Positions 57,825 through 64,000 of a stretch of 64,000 bases of DNA are shown in pieces. The notes beneath the pieces are model-generated. The model was given only the letters and a program-made list of their open reading frames with translations, was not told where the DNA came from and made no database searches. A program made the translations under genes and the position numbers. The stretch lies in the NCBI GenBank assembly GCA_009731375.1, contig BJOX01000158.1:512471-576470 (forward strand), in the 5' to 3' direction. The first letter of the stretch is position 1, and the number at the start of each line of letters is the position of its first letter. This DNA comes from Paulinella micropora (taxonomy: Eukaryota > Cercozoa > Imbricatea > Euglyphida).

Positions 57825-59074
57825 TCCCTCTCTCTCTCTCCCTCTCTCTCCCTACTCTCTCTCTCCCTCTCTCTCTGTCTTTCTCTCTCTCTCTCTTCTC
57901 CCTCTCTCCCTCTCTCTTCTCCCTCTCTCCCTCTCTCCCTCCCTCTTCCTGCCTCTCTCCCNNNNNNNNNNNNNNNNNNNNNNNNNNNNNNNNNNNNNNN
58001 NNNNNNNNNNNNNNNNNNNNNNNNNNNNNNNNNNNNNNNNNNNNNNNNNNNNNNNNNNNNNNNNNNNNNNNNNNNNNNNNNNNNNNNNNNNNNNNNNNNN
58101 NNNNNNNNNNNNNNNNNNNNNNNNNNNNNNNNNNNNNNNNNNNNNNNNNNNNNNNNNNNNNNNNNNNNNNNNNNNNNNNNNNNNNNNNNNNNNNNNNNNN
58201 NNNNNNNNNNNNNNNNNNNNNNNNNNNNNNNNNNNNNNNNNNNNNNNNNNNNNNNNNNNNNNNNNNNNNNNNNNNNNNNNNNNNNNNNNNNNNNNNNNNN
58301 NNNNNNNNNNNNNNNNNNNNNNNNNNNNNNNNNNNNNNNNNNNNNNNNNNNNNNNNNNNNNNNNNNNNNNNNNNNNNNNNNNNNNNNNNNNNNNNNNNNN
58401 NNNNNNNNNNNNNNNNNNNNNNNNNNNNNNNNNNNNNNNNNNNNNNNNNNNNNNNNNNNNNNNNNNNNNNNNNNNNNNNNNNNNNNNNNNNNNNNNNNNN
58501 NNNNNNNNNNNNNNNNNNNNNNNNNNNNNNNNNNNNNNNNNNNNNNNNNNNNNNNNNNNNNNNNNNNNNNNNNNTCTCCTCTCCCTCTCTCTCTCCCCTC
58601 TCCCCTCCCTCCCTCCCTCCCTCTCTCTCTCTCTTTCTCTCTCTCCTCCCTCCCTCTCTCTATCTCTCTCTCCCTCTCCCTCTCTCTCTCTCTCCCTCTC
58701 TCTTTCTCTCTCCCTCCCTCTCTCTCTTCCTCGCTCTCGCTCGCTCTCTCTCTCTTCCTCTCTCCCTCCCTCTCTCTCTCTCTCTCTCTCTCTGATTCTC
58801 TCTCTCTCTCTCTATTCCTCGCTCTCTCTAACTTCCTCGCTCTCTCTCTTCTCTCTCTCTCTCTCACTCACTCGTTTTACCTACCTACCTACTTAGCTAC
58901 GTAGTCTGATTGTTGGTCTATTTGTCTAACTGTCTACTGCCTGCTATCTGCCTATCTATCTTTCTATCTTTCACGTTAATGTTAGGGATGGCCATCGCGG
59001 CAAACAGGCAAACGGCGGGATATTATTGGGCCTATCAAGACGGTCTTGGCCCAGGATCCCATCTCAAGGACTGA
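57630..59074 (+). CDS. C-terminal exons of a protein with a NUMOD1-like motif
   Basis: Exon 57630-57724 starts after CCGTTGCAG and ends at a canonical GTAAGT donor: PGRPIVCIETGQVYPSICAA followed by ARAVDKDEKTL. The next exon, 58986-59074, follows TTAATGTTAG and continues in phase to the stop (AIAANRQTAGYYWAYQDG). The pattern V-CIETG-V-PSI-AA and, later, T-G-Y-W matches NUMOD1-type helix-turn-helix repeats found in homing endonucleases and some eukaryotic proteins. This points to DNA binding; the rest of the protein is not visible. An open frame upstream (57490-57629) may be 5' sequence. The intron is a long CT repeat with an N gap (57962-58574). Confidence 0.6.
57780..58865. repeat. (CT)n array with N gap 57962-58574
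   Basis: CT and CCCT repeats on both sides of a 613-base gap. Confidence 0.95.
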
Positions 59075-60194
59075 CCAAGCTCCAACCGGATCAAGACCAC
59101 TGTGGACACAAAAGACAATATGCAGTGGGCCCTGCAGGACCACAGCAGAGTAGAGGCAGCTTGCGCAAAACGAACGTCAAGCAGAAATTTTTGTCTCAAC
59201 CGAACGGAAGTATTTTGCAACTGGTCCATTCTGTGTTTTATGTAAGGCCGTCGTTCATTTTTTTTTGCGATGCCCGCTTTAACCAAGCACAAAATGCACC
59301 CCTCCCTCATCTTCCCTGCACCCTTCCCTCTCTCCTTCCCCCTTCCCCCCCCCCCCAGCCCGAACATTTTCATTCCCTCCACTTAAAGGGAAGGGTATCA
59401 TGAAAAGAAAAAAAACTTTTGAAAAAAAAAAAGAAAGCAATAAGTTAGAAAACTACGATTCCTATCGGTAAATAAATGATAATGTGACAACGGCTTCGCA
59501 ATCATTGCTTAAAGCAGCTACCGGGGCTTCCCGTTCACATCAAGGTCCAAGAAGGTGGGAAAATGTAGAGACTAGCGGAGCCAAAAACATTAAAAGCAGT
59601 GAAGCGGGAAAACAAATAACGCAAACACCAGCCATTTCCCGGTGTCCGGCCTAACGATAATGTATTCCGGTCTGAAAACTTTACCGGTTACTATTAATAC
59701 CTGTACTATCGGGCGAAGGGTGGGGGCGGGTCGAAGTGTTGGCGAATGGCACAACTTGAAATATTGTTTAATATTAATACATTAATACAAGTACGGCGAC
59801 GATCGTCACTCAGGTTCGTATTTACATTCTATCCCGAGGTTGGTAGGCGGCGGTGTAAGTTCGACTTCTCGCGCGCATAGGGGTGAGCGCGCTCGGGGGG
59901 GATAGGGGATTATGCCGGCCCACCCGGTATATGATGGCAATACTTACCGTTCCTGTCTGTCGGTTATCCTTGGTCTGGAGGCTACGTAGTCCCTACTTTA
60001 GGTATTCCTCAGTCTTCATATCGGCGTTAGGACAGTTATCGGTTATTAAATATCGTACTATTGTAACAACTTGTTGAATACGCACGCACATATGTAATAC
60101 ATAGCTTGCACAACTGGTTGGTAGGTAGTGTATTATAATTAATGCAATGTGTAGGTAGGTAGATAGATAGATAGATAGATAGATAGATATATAG

Positions 60195-60231
<37 letters not shown>

Positions 60232-60245
60232 CATCGGATAGATAG
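59075..60245. other. No supported gene
   Basis: Unique sequence, then GATA/GGTA repeats at 60150-60240 directly before the LTR of element 2. No coding signal that I can support. Confidence 0.5.
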
Positions 60246-60492
60246 TGTTACAATCCCTGAAGATAGCTCGATAAAAAGTCTGTAATACAACCAGACACAA
60301 ATCCCCAAAGGAGAATGATGTCTCGTTATATTAGCTCAGTGAAGCCGAAAAAGAAAGCGGCCACAGACCACGGTTAAAATGTCATTAAGTCAAATCCGGC
60401 CAAACGATATTGAAATACTGGGAAAAAACTAGGTGCACCTGACACCCGAAAAACTGTACTTTTTACCGGCTATCCGGGGGGTGATGCCTACA
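60246..60492 (-). repeat. 3' LTR of Ty3/Gypsy element 2 (247 bp)
   Basis: Same length and ends as the LTRs of element 1, on the opposite strand, with more than ten differences by eye. A GATA repeat flanks it outside, so the target duplication cannot be judged without the other end. Confidence 0.9.
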
Positions 60493-61297
60493 GTACCACT
60501 TCCCGTTTTTATGACGGAAATATGCAATATTTTCGTCATATAGCTGCTGATTTCTTTTCTGCACAAATGCTACGGGGTGTTGCAACTAAGTGCATTAACC
60601 CACGGATAGACTGTGCAGTGGATAAATAAAACGCATACACCAGACACGCGTCAACTGTAAATCTCTAGCCTCATTTTTTGTAAATAAATAAAAAAACTCC
60701 TCCTTCCACACTCGTTGTCCCCCCCGTAACTTAATCCTGAGGCAGTATGTCAAGAACAAATAGTATTACTATTAAAATAAAAGCAGCATTATAATTTTTT
60801 CTCCTTCTCTAAAAACACTTCCGATCAGTAAATACATTGTCTTTTAATAACATACCCTTGTTTTCAATCAGTTACCTTAATATAGTACTAGGGGGCCAGT
60901 CCTAATAACTATATCCAAAGCCGGTGTGAGTGAACCCGACCATGCGATAAACCGACACAAGTAGAGACGGACCGTGCTGGTATGACGATATTAAGTATAT
61001 CCAAAGAAAAAAATATTTAATATGTCTACTATGAGAACATTTATTGAGAACATCACCCTGGATACTTGAAGCAGGGTCGTACCAGGAACACCATCGCTAA
61101 ACTCACAAGCGATCCCCTTCTACGGTGTCGTATCCATTTGCCGATTGACCTTCGCACTCATATGTTGCGATAAAAATGCCAAGTAACAACAATGGTATAA
61201 AAATATTTTAATAAGACATGATCTGACATGGGCACTATGAGATTAATCCACATGCAGCTTTCAATGTCCGACGCGTGATAAAAGAAAAAAATGTCAC

Positions 61298-64000
61298 TTA
61301 CTGCCTTCGTCGCCTTGCGCGAACCCCTTTGCCAGGTGGCGGGCCGCCAACAAAAGTCAAGTCAAACTTTGACTCCTCAAGAATGTCCCATATTTTGTTA
61401 GGGATGGCGCCCAATGATAAGTCAAAAGGAATGTCAAGCACTCCCCTAGGCAGTGACTGAATAGTCCACGCAGTGTGGTCTTTGTCTCGAGGGGTAATAG
61501 TATCATCCCAAGTCTCGAGATCTTTCGCGTCTTTGTATACCGGTAAGTATTGTCTAGCTTTTGGATCCTCAACAGGGTCCATGCTTCTCCAGAAATGGAG
61601 TACCGGTTGTATCGTTTTTGCTGCTGAGGATCTCTTCGATGTCCGCGCTGCCCGTGTAGTCTGCGGGACCGCCACAGCTCGCATGAGATAAAGATCTGAG
61701 AGAGTGTCATCGGCAACATGAGATTCTGCCGGTCTCAACAGATAAAAAGCGTCTCGGACCCACTTGATGGCCGCAATCGCCTCTCCTTCCTTCCATCGCA
61801 CATGTCGAATGTCCACATTACCCGCGTTCGGGTTAGTGTCCTTCTCCCCTCCTCCTCCATGGACATCCGTCGCTCGCGTCGACCTTGCCACCTTCCTCGG
61901 TTGGTCGAAGATGAGATCGTTTTGCGCTCTCCTCCTCTGCGCCTCCGTGAACTTCTCCTTCGTACCGCCGCGGACTATGGGGGCTTTAGACTGAGTCCCC
62001 GCCGCGCTTTTGCGGTTTGAGTCTTCCTTACTCTCCTTCTCGGTCTCCTCCTTCTCCGTGACCGGTGCCCGATAGGCATTCTCCTCCTCTAAGGTATCCT
62101 CCTTCTGTATAGGCGGTACCTCTTTGAAGTCCTCCTTCATCCGTTTCAACGCCTCCTCAACGGATTCATCCTCAAGTAAGAAGGGGTCATATTTGATCAG
62201 CCTTCGAACATTCACAATCTGCACCTTCCCTCTACCCCTGATCTTATAATTCAGAGGTCCCATCTGTTCCATGATCTGGTATGGTCCTTTCCAGTGGGTA
62301 AACAGCTTAGAGCTAACCCCCTTAGGGACTTGAGGATGGTACAAGAGTACAATATCCCCAACCTGGAAACGGACTTGATCTAAGTGCGCTTGTCGCACTC
62401 CTTGTGCGTCAGTCTTTCTGCGCTCCGCCTCCCTGTGCGCCGCAACTATTTGTTCCGCCTCCATCTTCGCTCTTAGTCTCATCCCGAACAACTCATCCTC
62501 ATCTGCCCAAGTGTCTTTTGGATGCAGAAGTGAGGTTGGGATATTAGGCTCTCGGCCGTAAACCAATTGATATGGCGAGACTGAGCTCCTGGCTCCTCCT
62601 AATGCCGATGAGGGTAGACAGTTCATTGCAAAGGCAAATGAAGGTGCTGCCTCCACCCAGGCTCTCTGATTCTCCTTCTTCATACAGTACATCTTAAGCG
62701 AGGCTTTGAGAGGTCTATGTACCCGCTCGATCTTGCCATTCGCTCTCGGGTTATAGGCAGTAACATATTGCCATTTCATCCCGTAGTACTTAGATAGTCT
62801 GTCGATGACTTCATTATTAAAGTCAGAACCTCGATCAGAACATATCTTTCTAGGCACTCCGATCTGCGAGACGATCCTATCGATCAGAGCCTCCGCAGTT
62901 GTCTTGCCTGTAGCGTCCTTAACAGGAACAACCCAGACATAATTGGTGGCTCGATCTATTGCGGTAAGAAGGTATCTGTACCCTTCTGCCGATTCGGGGA
63001 AAGGTCCCACATGATCGATGTGTAAAAATTCAAACATCCCGGCGTGTAACGGGAATGTACCGATCAGGCCAAAGTTCGCCTTCAGCGGTGTCTTTGTGGT
63101 TTTGCATGGGATGCATGCGTCCACTTCCCTGTCTATCTCCTCCTTCATCCCTTTCCACCAAAATCGCCTCGCTATGAACCAATGAGTTCTTTGTCGACCC
63201 GGATGTGCCAGTAAGGGGCAGTTATGGGCTGCGACATATATAAAGCGCCTCAACTTCTCTGGTACCCAGAGAGTCCATTTGTCAGGCTGTGATGCAAATT
63301 TGCCATGCTGGCCCTTGTACCACAATAGCCCATCTCTCCACGCCATCTCCTTCATCTGATCTTTGATCTGTGGAGTCTTTTTAAGCTCATTAGGGTTCTT
63401 GTATAACGTTATGAGCTCCTTGAACTCCGGATCCGTCGCCTGTTGCTGCCTCCACGCGGTAGGCGAGGCGATATGAATAGTACCGTCCTCCAACCTTACT
63501 CCTACCCTTTCCGGGTCTTCATCAAGCTCGCTTCGATTTTCCTGTGGAGGTTCAGTACAGACCTCAGTCGTCTCCTCCTCTTCTTTTATATTCGCCTTCG
63601 CGTTCTCGTATGCCTCATAAGACCACTCAGCGTCTTCGAGAACATGCGCCTCACAGCATATGCCATGCTCCGGGCCTTGAGGACTATATCGTAGACCCGT
63701 GCGGTCATAACGAACGCCTCTTGCCATCTGCATCGCCTCTATGTGGCTCACCTCGTATACCTTGTCCGTGGACAGGTCCATCATCTCCACTGATGATACG
63801 AGAGCCGACACCTCCGACTGAAACTCTAGCCTGGAAAGGCTATCAGCGACTACGTTTCGCTTTCCCGGTAAATAGACCATCGTGAAATTGAAACATGACA
63901 AAAAAGCTTGCCACCGCGCCAAACGGCCGGTTTGTTCATGATTCATCAACCAAAGAAGGTTGTGATGATCGGTCCTAACCGTGAATAGAGGTCCTCCCCA
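61298..64000 (-). CDS. pol: Pol polyprotein, copy 2, partial (RNase H to C-terminus)
   Basis: The frame is open from the window edge to the TAA at 61298-61300. It corresponds to residues about 1014-1914 of the first Pol, with the same TDHHNLLW, His/Cys finger, D-D-35-E integrase triad, GPY/F-like region and C-terminal extension. By eye only about four residues differ, for example Val for Ile in VVPVKD and Pro for Leu in TPRDK. An intact frame and such similarity suggest recent activity. Confidence 0.95.
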   Translation of the reverse strand, partial: WGGPLFTVRTDHHNLLWLMNHEQTGRLARWQAFLSCFNFTMVYLPGKRNVVADSLSRLEFQSEVSALVSSVEMMDLSTDKVYEVSHIEAMQMARGVRYDRTGLRYSPQGPEHGICCEAHVLEDAEWSYEAYENAKANIKEEEETTEVCTEPPQENRSELDEDPERVGVRLEDGTIHIASPTAWRQQQATDPEFKELITLYKNPNELKKTPQIKDQMKEMAWRDGLLWYKGQHGKFASQPDKWTLWVPEKLRRFIYVAAHNCPLLAHPGRQRTHWFIARRFWWKGMKEEIDREVDACIPCKTTKTPLKANFGLIGTFPLHAGMFEFLHIDHVGPFPESAEGYRYLLTAIDRATNYVWVVPVKDATGKTTAEALIDRIVSQIGVPRKICSDRGSDFNNEVIDRLSKYYGMKWQYVTAYNPRANGKIERVHRPLKASLKMYCMKKENQRAWVEAAPSFAFAMNCLPSSALGGARSSVSPYQLVYGREPNIPTSLLHPKDTWADEDELFGMRLRAKMEAEQIVAAHREAERRKTDAQGVRQAHLDQVRFQVGDIVLLYHPQVPKGVSSKLFTHWKGPYQIMEQMGPLNYKIRGRGKVQIVNVRRLIKYDPFLLEDESVEEALKRMKEDFKEVPPIQKEDTLEEENAYRAPVTEKEETEKESKEDSNRKSAAGTQSKAPIVRGGTKEKFTEAQRRRAQNDLIFDQPRKVARSTRATDVHGGGGEKDTNPNAGNVDIRHVRWKEGEAIAAIKWVRDAFYLLRPAESHVADDTLSDLYLMRAVAVPQTTRAARTSKRSSAAKTIQPVLHFWRSMDPVEDPKARQYLPVYKDAKDLETWDDTITPRDKDHTAWTIQSLPRGVLDIPFDLSLGAIPNKIWDILEESKFDLTFVGGPPPGKGVRARRRRQ

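Larger units (their letters stand above)
60246..64000 (-). mobile_element. Ty3/Gypsy retrotransposon, copy 2, partial
   Basis: The 3' half of a second element in the opposite orientation: LTR, an 800-base 3' region homologous to 27664-28458, and pol from the RNase H domain to the end. The window cuts off its upstream part. Confidence 0.95.

Noticed and set aside
60246-60492. Solo LTR
   Set aside because: The internal region and pol of a second element follow directly, so it is the 3' LTR of a longer copy cut by the window edge.

Overview
This window is a stretch of nuclear DNA from a eukaryote, most likely a protist. Its genes are split into many short exons joined by GT-AG introns, proteins carry homopolymeric runs (Ser, Gln, Asn, Glu), and simple-sequence repeats fill almost every intron. 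Coccidian apicomplexans and some other alveolates look like this, but nothing here fixes the species. Several N runs mark assembly gaps, most of them inside or beside simple repeats.

Layout. (1) 25-6372, minus: an AtuA/DUF1446-family gene whose exon phases can be followed from its ATG through 15 exons; its 3' end lies outside the window. (2) 6373-7885: a divergent intergenic region, mostly GT/GTAT repeat. (3) 7886-16471, plus: a 17-exon major facilitator transporter resembling oxalate/formate antiporters; almost every intron is a microsatellite, and several exon ends exist as extra decayed copies. (4) 16490-18287: a tandem run of a dispersed repeat, a diverged LTR and a SINE fragment. (5) 18288-28705, plus: a complete Ty3/Gypsy-type LTR retrotransposon with 247-bp LTRs, a CCCH-finger Gag and a 1914-residue Pol. 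(6) 28706-40900: an LTR relic, a small TA-flanked MITE, AT-rich sequence, two probable single-copy genes (32.4-32.9 and 33.7-34.9 kb) and a decayed Pro/Thr/Ser-rich coding remnant. (7) 40986-53893, minus: a series of exons including a JmjC/cupin_4 hydroxylase of the RIOX (NO66/MINA53) type, a helical protein with low-complexity inserts, and exon fragments that may belong to one to four genes. (8) 53.9-57.3 kb: microsatellites, a 5'-truncated LINE and copies of other repeats. (9) 57630-59074, plus: two exons of a gene with a NUMOD1-like motif. (10) 60246-64000, minus: the 3' half of a second, nearly identical copy of the retrotransposon.

The host genes have no obvious shared pathway. The unifying theme is the interplay of mobile elements, simple repeats and introns: SINE and LINE copies end in trinucleotide repeats, introns begin inside repeat units, and exon ends have been copied into the repeats. 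The retrotransposon has two unusual expression signals: an apparent +1 frameshift within gag, and gag and pol in one frame separated by a single UGA followed by CGG. Exon coordinates come from reading splice signals and phase by eye and have not been checked against transcripts.
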